64,000 nucleotides of DNA from Pogonophryne albipinna (GCA_028583405.1 CM053260.1:21638569-21702568), one strand, 5' to 3'; counted from the stretch's first letter, positions 46,118 through 59,293 are shown. Program-made: numbers and translations. The notes: generated from the sequence alone by a model not told the origin.

Positions 46118-46906
46118 AGTCACCTTTTAACCCAGATTAAGTGGCTAGATTACACCCCTAAACAGGATGTGGACTCCCAAGGCCGGAAGACGCTAATGTT
46201 TAATAACCAACTCAAATAACCGTGACTAAGTGAGGAGGAAAAGAGCCTCAGAGGCAGACAAGAATCTATTGAACAGTCCTTATAGTTTTAATTATATTCT
46301 ACTTAGTAAAGTGATGACTAAAGCAAAGTCTTCTAACTTCTATAGCCTGTTTTAAAAGTGTGTTGTTATCACATTGAGCTTAAAGATAGTGAGGTGTTTG
46401 CAAAGAAAGAGAGGCGGGCGCACCGGAGTGATGGGGAGATGGAGGATCGGGAGGAGGGAGATGGCGAAGCATGCAAACTCTGAATAGATTCTCACAGCAG
46501 AAGGAGCGCTGCGCCGAGACGTCAGGCTGCACAGCTCGATGCTAACCACACTTGGCAATGAGGGGGCTCGACTCCTCCCACCCATGCAGGCTCCGGGGCC
46601 CACCGCCTCCCAGGAGGCTTCCTGGTGATTGAAATGGAAATTTGGGAAGTAATGCTTCAGAGGGAGGAAATGTCTCGCTCCCCCTGCCAGTCAGTCTGTC
46701 TGTTCATCCTGCGGTGCTTTATTACTGTCACTCTCTGTTCACATTAACCCATAATCATTCATGGCACATAATCACTTACATTATGTCCAGCCTCCAAATC
46801 CACCTGCAGCCTCCAAAGTTTTAAAGTTTAGGAAAATTGTCCATAGATTTAGTTTTTTTCTATCAAATGGAGACTTTGAAGGACTGACACTTTTGTATTG
46901 TTTTAA
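46118..46906. other. Non-coding DNA, no gene seen
   Basis: GC-richer near 46400-46620 but no supported exon. Confidence 0.35.
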
Positions 46907-47000
46907 AGGGGCCTATTATGCTCATTTTCAGGTTTCATAACTGCATGTTGTGCCTCTATTGTGACGTGTTTTGTCACAGTACATGCTTTAATGATCAAAA

Positions 47001-47660
47001 AGGCAGCTGAAGAAATTCAACCTGCCAAAGACAATGATGGTGAACTTCTACACCTCCATCATCGAGTCCATCCTCACCTCCTCCATCACCATCTGACACG
47101 CTGCAGCCACAGCCAAGGATAAGGGCAGGCTGCAGCGTGTCATCCGCTCTGCAGAGAAGGTGATCGACTGTAATCTGCCATCCCTCCACGACCTGCACGC
47201 CTCCAGAACCCTGAGCAGAGAAGATAGTGGCCGACCCCTCCCACCCTGGACACAAACTGTTCACCCCCCTCTCGCAGGAGGCTGCGCTCCGTCAGGACCA
47301 AAACCTCTCGCCACCTGAACAGTTCCTTCCCCTCCGCTACCAGCCTCTTAAACAAGGCCCGGCCCCCCCACTGACACTTACCTCAGTCACAACGTAGACT
47401 CTATATGCATTACATTAATGCACACAATGTTCAACATTTCTTATTTTATATTCTATAATTCACTGCATTCTATTTCGCTGTAAATTACTGCTTTATTTTA
47501 TTGCTATTTAACTATATTTTCTAACTGTGTCCTTAAAGATTTTTTGTTTTATATGGAGATGTTTTGTTTTATATTTTATGTATGCACCACGACATCAAGT
47601 CAAACTCCTCGTATGCGTGAACCTACCTGGCAATAAACCCGTTTCTGATTCTCATTCTGA
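47001..47660 (+). mobile_element. L2-type LINE 3' fragment with broken ORF2 end
   Basis: The first 350 bp encode the C-terminal part of a jockey/L2-type reverse transcriptase ORF: segments KFNLPKTMMVNFYTSIIESI, then after a stop replacing the usual Trp, RLQRVIRSAEKVIDCNLPSL and HDLHASRTLSR. The frame then breaks. The 3'UTR ends CTGGCAATAAACCCGTTTCT and GATTCTCATTCTG, the L2 tail. 5'-truncated, as usual for LINE insertions. Confidence 0.85.
47016..47345 (+). pseudogene. L2 ORF2 C-terminal remnant
   Basis: A relic of the LINE ORF2 C-terminus, after the reverse transcriptase domain. It has an in-frame TGA near 47094 and at least one frameshift around 47220, beyond which the homologous reading moves to another frame. 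Non-functional. Confidence 0.75.
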
Positions 47661-47777
47661 AAGTACTTAATTTTTCTCACACTGCCTGTGCTGCAGCACC
47701 TCTTTTCACCCTCTGTCTGAAAACAGAGCCCAGTATACTCTGATTGGTCAGCTGGCCGGCTCTGTTGTGACTGCCAA

Positions 47778-48583
47778 CATAAATGTAAAAAATCTGTTTC
47801 ATTGAAGAGTTTAGTAGTTTCCTGTTGATCCAAAGTGCATATGACCGTCTATTGGCCTCATAAGAAGCCTTTTAATCATTACAACAGCTATTAAGTCATT
47901 TATTGAGGTCTATAAACTTGTAAATATTTTGTAAATGGAATGAAGCTACAAATAAATAAGGGCTCACTTGACAAGCTACTCAAGAACAATCTGTTTATAT
48001 AATTATCTTTATGTCTGTTTATTGCTGCTGGCATATTACACATGTTAAATATAACAAACGGAACAGCAGCTTGTCTCATTTCTGTTTTAGAAAAGAAGAT
48101 ATCAAAATCTTTAAATATTTGATTTATGCAGCGCTAACACTTTAGAGGAACAAAGCAGCCCTAGGCAAGCAAGAGATTTGACCGCAGCTGTAATGCAATG
48201 TATTCAGTCTGTGTGTTTGGAAAGGTCAATAATGACGGCCACGGACCCCTATCAAAAAGCCGATACCTCTTTATAGGGCAAACAGGCCGGAGCCGGTCCC
48301 CGCTGCGCCTCTCTGTCCAACCCCGGTGTGTGTCTCTCCGAACAATACCAAACAAAACCACACACGTCATTCCCCATCTATCATGTAATAAAAGATCAGT
48401 ATCCCTGCACAATGGAAGAAGAATTATATGCAAAGTGAGTACAGAGCGTTGGGTTCAGTAGGCTGCAACCTTGTTTCCATAGTGAAGAATATCTATCCCT
48501 GTTTGCAGCGAGGCTGTGGACAAAGAGAGGAGAGGAAGTGAGGAGGCCAGGGTTCACGCTATACACGGAGAGCAGTTTTGTTA
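47778..48583. other. Non-coding DNA, no gene seen
   Basis: No supported exon. Short frames on both strands at 48.16-48.46 kb mirror each other and lack motifs. Confidence 0.4.
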
Positions 48584-48591
48584 ATTTAGAT

Positions 48592-49183
48592 CAGGGGTGT
48601 CAAACTCAAATACACAGTGGGCCAAAATAAAATAATCTGTACTAGTCGAGGGCCGGACTGGTTCAATGTTTATTGCAGAACGTATTGAAATGAACTTATT
48701 GCACATATTAAACCTGGAACTAACAAAGCTTAAATTATTGCCAATAAAAACAACATTAAACATTAAATAATCAGTTGCATTCATTTCTTATGGCTCTATC
48801 TGCAGCTTTTCCGGAGTCATTTCTTATGATTACATTTTTCCACAGGCCAACAACAGCTTCCAAAAAACGATTTCCCTCGAAGAGAAAACCAAACATGCCC
48901 TGTTGTCGTGAGAGAAAAAGTGCAAAAGGAAACATCCATTGAGCTCAGTGTGCTGCTCTGTGATGCTAGTTCAAGCCAGATACTTGGCATCTCATCTTGG
49001 GTGCAAGTTCATCAATGTTTGGGCTCAGGCTCTGAGCTCAGGAAACCCTCAGGATGGAGTGAAGGTGCGCGTGCAATATACCGGCGGGCCAGATCTAATA
49101 GTAATTAGAAATTATCCTGCGGGCCGAAATTAAATCCACCACGGGCCTGATTTGGCCCCCGGGCCTTGAGTTTGACACGTGTG
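48592..49183. mobile_element. hAT-type MITE (CAGGGGTGTCAAACTC family)
   Basis: The left end CAGGGGTGTCAAACTCAAAT matches, in inverted orientation, the right end GGGCCTTGAGTTTGACACGTGTG (the last bases have decayed). Flanks ATTTAGAT (48584-48591) and ATTTAGAG (49184-49191) match at 7 of 8 bases. Non-coding; a very common vertebrate hAT-derived family. Confidence 0.82.
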
Positions 49184-49191
49184 ATTTAGAG

Positions 49192-51947
49192 GTTACAGCC
49201 ATGACATGGGCTCTTTGTTGCTGAACTGCTTATTAATATGCCAACATCCTGACAGTAATACATTTTATTTATAGAGCAATTTTCCAAACAAAATAACAGA
49301 GCTTTACAATGTAGAAATGACAGGCAAGCAATTATACAACTATTTAAAATGTCAATCTGTTTTAATTAAGAACGGCAATGCTCACATATTGCTAAGCAGA
49401 ATAACATGTTTACTCTGTTCATCGGCATGCTAACATATGCTAATTTGCTCAAAACCCAAAGTATAGCTAGGGTTAATGTGGGTGTAAATATGTAAATATG
49501 GATAGAAAACATATCTTAGAAAAAGTTAATAATCAAATTGCAACTTCTGGTAGATTAATATTATAATTCAAAGGTTACTACATGCAACAAAAACCTTTTA
49601 GACCCATTATACATCTACTGCAGCTAAATCTTCCCCAAACCCATGCTGCTGGGTTAAATGCAGAGAAGAAGCAACAGATTGAGAAAATAATTTAGGAAAG
49701 AGTGAACAAACATATGGAGGAACTCTAAAAAAGCAGATATGAGAGGAGAATAAAGAATGTGCTTTGTATCAATGAATATGCTTTAATGTGAAGTCAGTGA
49801 AACTCTTTGTCAACTTGAAAAAGAGCGGGGGGTTGTTTTCAGTGGCCTTGAATACAGCTCTATTGATATTAGCTCAGTCAATTAGCACTTTTTCAGGCGT
49901 GTGTTTTAAAGTCCCAAGCACTCAACTCGTGCTTTCACATTGGTCCTTTTAGACTGTCTGGATTTCCTCTTGAATGAAAAGTGACGTTTCATTATAAAGA
50001 AAGCAGCTGTTAACATAAGCATCATGTCGGTCCTGTTGCCTCTGTGCATGCTGAAACTTTTACAGCTGTCAGTTATGGAGATGATAATGACAATGATGCT
50101 TTGTTAGCGATGGAGTTGCTAGCTGGATACTGATGATTGGGGTATCAGTGATACTTGATCGTACATGATCTAATAGGAAGACAAACAATCTGACATTTTC
50201 ATACCGGTAAATGTCTTGTTGATCTGTTGTTGATTAATAAACACAAATGATGATCGAACATTAAACAGTGATAGATGGATAAAAACACTCCATTCACACT
50301 AAAGCTGGTTGAGTGATAGGAGGCTCTCTAGAGAGCTAAGCAAAGACACAACATTAACATTTTAATTTAATATAGTAAAAGGAAAGTCAGACGACCAGCT
50401 TATACTTATTTTCTGTCAGCAGTAGGGTGCAACGCAAGTTGTTTTATGAAGTGTCCTGGCCGTTAAGGGCCGTTTTTCCCAAATGTGTACCTTATACTGT
50501 GAGTTTATTAGCACAAATTGCAACTAATGATAGTGTTCATTGGCATATACACTGTTGACTAGTCGGACCATTAAAATGTGTTATTTGATCCATCAAATGG
50601 CAGAAAATGGTAAAAACTAAAATCCTCAAAAGCACATTTTGTCCACAAGTTAAATAACAAGATATTTTGTTTCGTGTCATTAAAGAAACCACATTTAGTC
50701 ACATTTTATGAAGCATTTCTTTTTCTGAAAGACTCAATCCAAGTAATGGTTAATCCAAAGGGTTGGCGATCAATTCAAAAGCTGGCAATTAATCGTTGCC
50801 GTTTAGGAATCACTAGCACACAGTGTTCTTGTTGAAGCTCATCAAAAGGAATATGATACCCTCAAATAAAGTACTCAAACACTGGGTAATTTTCATAAGG
50901 GCTAACACTGCTGATTAAGTGTCAGTGTAAAACAACAATAATAATTAGCAGAAGCGGCTCAGAGAGGGGTGATGGTGAGATGAACCTGAAGAACAGAGGC
51001 TGGGGGGGGGGGGGGGTGCGGTGCAGATAAAGTATCCAGCAGAGAAGAGACGAGGCAGTGGTGAGGGCAGAGCTGAGGGATAGGAAAATCAGCATTTCAA
51101 TTACATGAAAGCAATTGTTTTTTATCTTGAGTGCAAGTTAATGAAACTAATTAGTCTTTGCAGCGTGAACCCTCTGGCACGTCAGATAATCGCCAGAGGC
51201 TCAGATAGTGCAGTCAATTTTTAGCTTACTGCAGTGGAGGGGAAAACAAACAGGGCCTTATCTCTGCAGCAGGCATTACACCTGGGGTCTACATCGACTT
51301 CAAGGCCTCCTTTCACCTCTCCAGGTTCCTTAATGGCCATTTACATGAGGCATCCAACAACACAAGACTTCTCTCAACTGCACGCCTTAAGAACAACTTC
51401 ATTAGCATTTGATGGAGAGCTCCACCTGGGAATTTAAATATTTATCTGGAATAGTATGTGGCAGCTCTTAAGAAGCCGAAGCCTTTTCTGCTTTACAAAG
51501 GGGTTCATTTGATGCATTGCTATGCACCACAGGTACAAAGACCTGCACATAGCCACAGTACGTGTATGAGGAATTCACTAAAAAGCATGAGCTACCCAGG
51601 ATGAGGACACCTGCAGAGGGCTGTGTGTGACTCATGGTGTCTACGAGGGGAGACGGTGAACCAGAACCAGACAGAGTTGTAAGGCCGTGAAGGAGACATG
51701 CAGTATACACAAGGAAAGCTATATTTGTCATGCTTTTTGAATGCTCCTGAATATTTCAGCAGACGATGCATGACAACAATATAAAACAAAAGAAAATAAT
51801 AATAGTAATAATAACTTTTATTGTTATTTTGTATATATTGATTGTTGTGTTTTATCTTAATGTGTGCATATGTGTAAATGTGTCTGTTGATTGCATATAT
51901 ATAGGATATACATATTTTATACATATTTGTATTATTGTATTTTGTAT
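49192..51947. other. Non-coding DNA, minor repeat fragment
   Basis: Near 49262-49312 a TTTATTTATAGAGCAATTTT ... GAGCTTTACA stretch looks like a decayed copy of the common fish repeat with a TATAGCGCTTTTC motif. A G-tract lies at 51002-51016. No gene seen. Confidence 0.35.
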
Positions 51948-52144
51948 GGGAGGCTGTGGTTCAGTGGATGGTGCACTGAACTTCGAATCAGGGGGTAGCA
52001 AGTTCGAGTCCCACTGCAGTCAGCATGTCGTTGTGTCCTTGAGACACTTCACCCCAAAGTGCTCCTGTGGGGATTGCCCACAGTATTGAGTGTGTAAGTC
52101 GCTTTGGATAAAAGCGTCTAACAAGTGACATGTAATGTAATATA
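51948..52144 (+). mobile_element. tRNA-derived SINE, V-SINE type
   Basis: tRNA-like head with an A box around GTGGTTCAGTGGATGG (51956) and a B box GTTCGAGTCCC (52002), then the conserved CGCTTTGGATAAAAGCGTCT block and a TGTAATGTAAT tail typical of V-SINEs. It is too divergent from a cloverleaf to be a functional tRNA. Confidence 0.82.
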
Positions 52145-55100
52145 ATCGGGATTGTTGGAAACGTTATTTCAATCTCTCTGTCTGTACAAACACACAGAAA
52201 AGTTGACTTTGAATTATTTATATAGGACCTTTCAAGGTTGTTAAAACAAATAAAACTCTAAACAGATAAAATCATTTAAAATAAAACATTGAATAGCAGA
52301 AAAGGGATGTTTTTGGAAATCCACTACAATCATCTGTATGTCAAACAATTACAGTTTTGTAGTTTTCAATGATATATCAAAATTGATATTGACTATCTGA
52401 GGTGACATTTCTTTGTAATTCCTAATTATTCTAAAGCATGTCAGGTACAATATCAAACCATTGGCTGCCAGTATACCACCATTTCAAATGGTCCTCCAAT
52501 AAATACCAGCACAACTTTTCACATTTGAAAAAAACTAAATGTCCCTGTTTGACTATGGGGTGATTCAGCAATATACATGTTTTATTACTGATAATGTTAA
52601 AATATCAAGTATGATATTCTCACAGGAAGGTACTTCAAAGGTTTTAGATGATGGTACAATGATGGTTCATTAAAAATAAAGGGTACATTTCCCTGAATCA
52701 TGTGATGTATAACACTAGACACTGACTAAGCTCGCAATTAAAACATAAAAACTATAAGGGGTTATGAAAAAGCCCCAATATACTGTAAATGTGAGTTTTA
52801 TGGATTGAGAGCAAAGTTCTAAATGTAACAAAGGCCACGTTGAGATTTTGGGAGCTGTTAACAAAAGCAGCAATACGTCTGATAGAGAGTTAGCGGATCA
52901 TAGACATAAGCCGGGTCATTCAAGCCTTTAAACCCATCAGCAAAATCTTCAAATCAATTTTTAAAAGACAGAGAGGGTTGTTGTGAGATGTAATGGTCAT
53001 AAAGAGCAACACTGTCTTCTATCACACAGAATGAGCAGTGAGAGCTGGCGCTGAACTATCATGCATGGAAACCATCTCATTGGCAGCAAAAACACAGACG
53101 ACTGACACCATCCGTGACATCGAACATGAACTTTAGTTTAAAGAATATTCATTAAAAGGCTCTAACAGCTACATGGAGGATTTATGAATAATACAACTCC
53201 TTTGTAGTAACATAAGTTCATCTCGTTTTTTATCCTGGAGTTTCAATGTGAATGTTTAAGCAAGTTGAATATGCTTCTGGCAAATATTTAATGTGTTTAG
53301 TTTAATTTTTAAATTGATGCTTGCAGAGAGCTTGTTCAAAGCTCAGAATAGGACAAAAAGGCACTGAGTGATCGAGAATTTAACCGAAAAGGTCAGAACT
53401 TTGTGGAGTAACAGCGATAGATTGCCCCCACATTGATCCGACAAAGCATCACCTTGTGTTTCTTGTTTTAATACCAACTATTGATTGGCTGACCTTCATG
53501 TATATAAATGGACAAACCCCTCAATGTGGCCAGCATGGATTATTTCCACTTATATCTGTTTGTCAAAGCTCTTAGGAACCACGGCTTGTCAATCGATAGT
53601 CAGAACTTCATGGGGAAATTTCGATCCACATCAGAAAGTAATGAAAAACAGTATTAGGTGTATTGGCCTCAGTCATATTGGAGTTCACAGGGGGGGGGGG
53701 GGGAAGCAGTTTTTGGCACACCTTTGATATAAAGACACATTTAAATTAGCACATTTTGGACAATTGTTGTCAAACCCTGTATTGAATGACTTACTCAAGA
53801 AACCATTGAGAGAAACCAGTATTTGACAGCAGTGCAATGGCTTAAAATATCCTGCTTTGATCAGCTATATTTATTTTATATTAAACTGCAGCCAGTTATT
53901 AAAGATTACCGAATACAAAAACAGTAAAGTCAGTGGACATATTTAGTTCTTGTAACCAATACACAGAAAACCCAGAATGTGGAGGGAGATAGAAGTTTGA
54001 TGGGAAGTGCAGAAGCTTCAACTAGGACAGAATTGTTTTCTGGTCTCCCACCCGACTGCTAAAAGGTGCTCTAGTAGTGAGAGGAAAGCATCAGCATGGC
54101 AGGATGCTCATCAGTCGGCACTATGGGTATTCAAACGTTGGCAGTGTCCAGCAGCTGGTCAGCCATCCAGATCTATAACACTGGGCCTGCCTCAAAAGCC
54201 AATCTCACCAAAAAAGAGAGATGTTCTCAGCATGAATATCTTTGAAAGTACTATTAAACTACAAGGTGCCAGCTGAGTCTGAGCGTATCTCAAGTCAATA
54301 CATAAGGGGGAAAAGTATCAGAAACATGTCCTAAAATCTCAGAAATCTAAAAGCGATGTTCTATCTCTTGCCTCGATTCATGTTTAAATCTGACATTAAC
54401 CTAAACCCCCTGCTGCTCTATCTCTCCTAGCCCTCAGCTTTTAAACACACACACAAAAGCAGATTGGATAAACTGGTTCAGTCTCTACTTTAAACTCTCA
54501 ATCCAAGGGCCACAAGATGAGCAACAGATGGCTCATGCATTTGTATGTTCATGTACATGTTGCATCTGTGTAGGTACAACTCATACATTGTGGTTTTCTA
54601 CAGTGTTATGTCTGAGGGCTGAAAAGCAATCACAGTATAAGAAGTACTGTAGGAAAGAAAAGGAAAAGTTTGAATATTTTTGGAAATACGCTTATTCCCT
54701 TTCTTGCTGAGAGTTAAATGAAACACTCGTGTGACACAAAGTCGGAAGCGACCACCTGCAGTCAGCTAATTTAGCCCAGGACAAAAACTGGAAACAGAAA
54801 GACAGCCTGGACACAATGGTTACAAAATCGGCCCACAACCTGTTGCCCAGCAACCAGCAGTAACTCATAGGATACTTTTCCTGACCAGAAAATAGTTTGA
54901 CATAAACGTATAAAATGTTGATGGGACCGCGGCCGTCTATTCAGCCTAAAGTTAACTGTTCTACTGATCAAAATGTGCCCTTTTACTCAAACTCCAATTA
55001 ATCAAACAGGAAAAAACCCTCAGTCAATTAAAAACGATACAGTTGGCAGTCAACAAAAAGGATCAATATAAGGATTTACTCCCAAGAGTATGATATTTAT

Positions 55101-55176
55101 TTATAAAAATCTGAACAATTTAATGAACAGCAAACTGACAAGAAAAGTGATGAGTTAAGAAATGTGCAAAAATGAC

Positions 55177-55180
<4 letters not shown>
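52145..55180. other. Non-coding DNA, no gene seen
   Basis: AT-rich with scattered short frames lacking motifs. A G-tract is present near 53691-53703. Confidence 0.4.

Positions 55181-55227
<47 letters not shown>
55181..55227 (+). repeat. (CA)23 microsatellite
   Basis: About 47 bp of uninterrupted CA. Confidence 0.95.
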
Positions 55228-55229
<2 letters not shown>

Positions 55230-55815
55230 TAACACCGCTGAATCCCAACTCCCAAGGCGGCCGTACACACGTCAGGGGTGCTGGATCCCTCGTAAAAACA
55301 CAAAAACACAACAGTATTTCAGTTCATTGACTTCTTTATACAGATAATAATAACACTCGTACTTTTGGGAGATTGGAAGCTTAGCCAAACAACAATGTAA
55401 ACAAAAGCAACACAAACAAACCACAAAACTATAAAACAAAAATTATTTTAACAAAAAACAACTTGTGGCGGGCAATTTATAAAAGAACAGAAACATTAAC
55501 TTTTGTTAAAACTGATCGCTCGTATCTCGGACAGCGCAGCCCCTCACACACCGCTGGTTTGGTCACAGTCACGGACAAAGCTTCAGTGTGCTGAAGTAAT
55601 GTATAAAAGTCAAACAACCAGAGCCAACATGCCTCTACCTCGATAAAAAGTAGATTAATGACTTCTCGTCTCCGTCAAACATGGGAAGAGCTATCAGGTA
55701 TCAGCTGTTATATTGTTTACAAAGTGTATAATGCGGAAGTTGGCGGTATCACCATAGCGCAAGGGGCTGAAAGGTGGTTTGCTTTTATGGTTGGCTACAT
55801 TCAACTTTCAATTTA

Positions 55816-55839
55816 GGTGCTGGTGCTGGTGCTGGTGCT
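55816..55839 (+). repeat. (GGTGCT)4 hexanucleotide repeat
   Basis: Four consecutive GGTGCT units, non-coding context. Confidence 0.9.
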
Positions 55840-56143
55840 GTGTGCAGAGCCATGCTAACTGTTTCCAGACTAAGTGCTAAGCTAAGCAAGCCTATAGCCT
55901 AGCAGTTTTGACAGTGGTATTTTTTCATTGAACTCTCACCGAGGAAGTGAATAAGTGTTTTTTACTCTTATGACATTACATTTTAGGCTATTTTCCATTT
56001 AGCTGAGGTTAATATTTAAAGGGACAATAACTGCATTGCTACCGTGAAACTAATTTGGTAAAATTGCTTAAAATGAGCCAAACGAGTGTATAACAAATGG
56101 GTGGTGCATCAGGCTAAACCCTTTTTTGTGATTTTATTCAACC

Positions 56144-56613
56144 CAGTCTCACAGCATTTCGTGTTATAGTCACAAAATTAATTTAATCTATTGATTCGTG
56201 TTCACCAACACGATTTTTGCATTTTTTTCGTGTCACACAGAACGATTTTAAAAAGCAATGTATTTTCTATTGGTAGTTTATTTCGTGCCTGCACCACTTA
56301 TTTTTGTCCGGTCGGGTCTTGGAATACCAGAAGCTGTGTGGTTCATAAAAACATTTTCTTACTCAATATCTTACCCTAACCCTAACTCTTTTATTTTAAA
56401 ATTGTATAATGTCGGAGTTTTTTTGCCAGGAGGAAAATAAATGGGGCTCCGAGCCGCAGAATACTGAAATCTGTATTTTTTCCTTCAAATTTGTTATTAT
56501 TTACAATGCTTTTAAAATCATTCTGTGTGACAAGAAAAAAATGCAAAAATAGTGTTGGTGAACACGAATCAATAGGTTAATTTTGTGTCTATAACACGAA
56601 ATGCTGTGAGACC
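56144..56613. mobile_element. MITE with about 100-bp terminal inverted repeats (TTTCGTG family)
   Basis: The left end CAGTCTCACAGCATTTCGTG, followed by GATTCGTGTTCACCAACACG, is mirrored on the right by GTGTTGGTGAACACGAATC ... CACGAAATGCTGTGAGACC. The inverted arms are roughly 100 bp. The middle contains GTGCCTGCACCAC and CGGTCGGGTC blocks shared with the partial copy at 28936. Two and a half CCCTAA units at about 56372 are part of it. No coding capacity. Confidence 0.75.
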
Positions 56614-57525
56614 ATGGGCGTAGGAAGCATCCTGAATGTGGGGGGGGGGACATTTTTAACCGGTGGGGGTCCTCCGCCACGAGAAGAAAAATAGATTTCC
56701 GGTATTCTGGATACTAAACCTTGAGTTTATGTTCTAAAACATAATATTTGCATTATTTGACGCCGGGCTGTGTTTCAAAGCACTTGACTACACTCTCTGC
56801 CATTGTGTGTAAATAAATTACAAGGATTTGAGGGTGCATTGTGGAAGCAAACAAGAGACAGAAGTATTTGAATTTTATCAGACACCGAATTTATAGCATT
56901 GAAAATAATTACTTTGAAAATCATGTATCTGAATGTTTTTGCTCCGAATTTACCTATGTGAAATAAAAATGTAAAAATGCAAGTGAAAACATTTCGAATG
57001 TTCAAATCCCAAAAATTGAAGTGAAATAAATTCGACGTCAAATATTTCGGTGTTTAAAATTCGATGTCAAAAAATTCGGTGTATAAAATTCGACGTCAAA
57101 AATTGAGATGCAGCATCATCCGGGCTACTCAGACAGGATAAGCAATCGAGCCCGAATGCAATCAAACCGATTTCTGGGGGACAGTGCGGTGAAGCCCAAT
57201 GCTGCAAATTGTAGGCGATGGATGCAGATGGGAGCAATTCCCGTAAGACCGTATGTTAAAATGTCCAACTTAACATCTGAAAATGAACATGATGTTTCTA
57301 GCCTGGATCCACAAAAACATATTCTGTATATAGTTAGATTCCCCCTTCATGACAACGGGACTGCTGCTCCTAGCTCCTCTGTCTCACTGCTAGCTCCGTG
57401 ATGCTACAGCGGCTCAGCTCATGAGGAGAACACTACTTGAACTCGACCGTGTTTGTTGTGTTGGCTCCTGGTGGACTATTCGTCATGCAAATATAGGATT
57501 TATCTGCGGTTAAAACAGACCGTCC

Positions 57526-59293
57526 ATGAATGCTGTTTCTTCGGTAAGCCAACCCTGCGTACTTTATGTTATGTTACTGGTGTTTTTATTAAGCTAACGT
57601 TAATGAATGTTTAGAGTTGGGTTAGCATTTGAACAATCGTAGCTCCATCTGTGCTAACGATGCTATGCGTAGCATCCAAGAGTGTAACACATTAAGTGGG
57701 ATGCTATTGTATACCAGAAGGCTTCTGTGCGAGGTTGCTAAAATAAGGTCATCCTTGTACGTTAGATAGTTAGTTTGCTAGTTAGGTTACTGTATGCATT
57801 GTTAAGGTTCGTTTAAATTCGCTATGCTCTACTATAGCATAAAATAGACTAGCTAACGTCAACGTATTGTTGAAGAGAGGCTTAGTGTATATTAAATCAA
57901 CCTCACAATGAAATGTGTGTATCTTTAAAGTATGAACGTCACATTTCAAGATGGTCCAGAAATAACGCTCCCTTAGATATTGTAATATGGTTTGTTGAAC
58001 TGGAGTTATTTATTGCAGCTAACCGCCTATCCGACGAACGACCCAAACATTGTTGTTTTTAATATTATTACCAATGCCTCTTTTAATTGTATTATCCTCA
58101 CACTTGAGAAACAGCCTTATCGTGGCTGTAGAACTGGAACATGTAACTTAATGCTTGCATTTAAGGACGATGAATAGCGTAGTCAATGCTTTAGTGACAA
58201 GGAAATGATTTGTTTAAATATTAGATATGACGTTATCTGTGACTTCAGTGAAAATAAAGCTTATCCATTGCATTGCATTTGTTCAATAGGTTTGTGTCTT
58301 ACCCTTACGTGTGTGATACGGAATATGGCATATGAAAACAAATTAATTTGACTGACTCATGAAAAACTCATCCAAAATAACAGTAAAATAAAAAGGACCT
58401 ACACAATAATACTCAATCAAACTGATACAGTATAAGGACTGTGATATCCAGCAATTTCTTAAGTATAACAATAAGATTATGACCTGTTTTTAAAAGAAGA
58501 TAACAAGTTGTTTGCATGTAAAGAAGTCTGTAAGCCACACATGTAACTTTACATCTGTTTGTTCAAAGTGTCCTCAAGGTGGACCAGAGGAGGAGAGACA
58601 GATCTGGACTCCTAACAGCAGAGAACTTCAGCACGGATTCCAAGGTACACCTTTTTCATGCTTTACAAAGAATGCATAAAGTAATGACTCTAATACACTG
58701 ATACACATGCCATTAAACATGACTAAATACTAGATCACCTACACATCAGTGATGTTGAGTGTACTTTCTTAGCTAAAGGTTACATTTACATTTTACAAAG
58801 CAACATCACTTTTTTGTTCAACTTTCACATTTCAATGTATTTAAGGCAAATATTATTGAACATAGTGAGAGCTGCCTTTCAGTGAGACAACCGAACAGAG
58901 CAAGCTTCTACAGTTGCACTAAGTTTTGATAACAGTTAAATATTATTTTAATAATACATTTATTTCAATGTTGATGAATTTAGAACGGTTTATTCATAAT
59001 CTGATTATCTTTGTAGTACACTGTTGGATTTAAAAAACACATAAAAAAAAAAAAAAAAATCATTATATTTATAGCCCCTGAACAAACAAACACACCTCTT
59101 TCTTAAATAACACACTTGCTCTGCAATAATATGTGTTTTGATATTTCTGTTAGGAAAGGACACGCCTGAGAGACAGGACTGCTTCACCATTTTCTCTTTC
59201 TCCGAGGGTCCAGAAGAACATCCAAGAGGGAAAGGAGAAGCTGATGTTATGAGATTTAAGAGCAGTACAGGACATTCACTAAGAGACACGTAG
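57526..59293 (+). CDS. Unidentified small three-exon gene, 76 residues
   Basis: Exon 1 codes from the ATG at 57526 to 57543 (MNAVSS), then donor TCG|GTAAGC. Exon 2 spans 58569-58644 after TTCAAAG and ends CCAAG|GTACAC. Exon 3 starts 59154 after a CTGTTAG acceptor and codes to TAG at 59291-59293. Phases agree (0, then 1), and the joined frame stays open for 76 codons. The product is hydrophilic and rich in Glu, Arg, Gly and Ser, with PEEERQIWTPNSRELQHGFQ from exon 2 and FTIFSFSEGPEEHP in exon 3. There is no signal peptide, membrane segment or domain I recognise. Short uATGs lie upstream. GCTAACGTTA-type motifs in intron 1 are common near fish gene starts. Gene status is inference from splice signals and phase. 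It may be a host gene, a transposon gene or chance. Confidence 0.35.
58019..58258 (+). CDS. Alternative terminal exon of the 57.5-kb gene with poly(A) signal
   Basis: A TTATTGCAG acceptor precedes 58019. From exon 1 (phase 0) the frame continues LTAYPTNDPNIVVFNIITNA and on for 53 codons to TAG 58175-58177. An AATAAA at 58253-58258 is followed by a GT-rich stretch, as in a genuine 3' end. Splicing exon 1 to this exon gives a 59-residue product that differs entirely from the three-exon form. The sequence includes three Cys and is moderately hydrophobic; no known domain. Confidence 0.3.

Larger units (their letters stand above)
46907..47777. mobile_element. MITE of the GGACATATTATGC family, split by an L2 insertion
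   Basis: The left part (AGGGGCCTATTATGCTCATT after a TTAA at 46903) and the right part (CTGTGCTGCAGCACCTCTTT on) are collinear with the copy at 41606. The L2 fragment interrupts it after TGATCAAAAA. The right terminus is not preserved clearly, so that edge is approximate. Confidence 0.5.

Noticed and set aside
47140..47355. Minus-strand frames over the L2 fragment
   Set aside because: Shadows of the plus-strand ORF2 remnant.
51948..52020. Possible tRNA gene
   Set aside because: tRNA-like head is followed by the conserved V-SINE block; no proper acceptor stem.
56370..56388. Interstitial telomere repeat
   Set aside because: Only about two and a half CCCTAA units inside a MITE, too few to claim a telomere relic.
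57108..57401. 97-codon frame starting in the left inverted arm
   Set aside because: Starts inside repeat sequence, has no motif, and the better-supported coding start is at 57526 in a spliced context.
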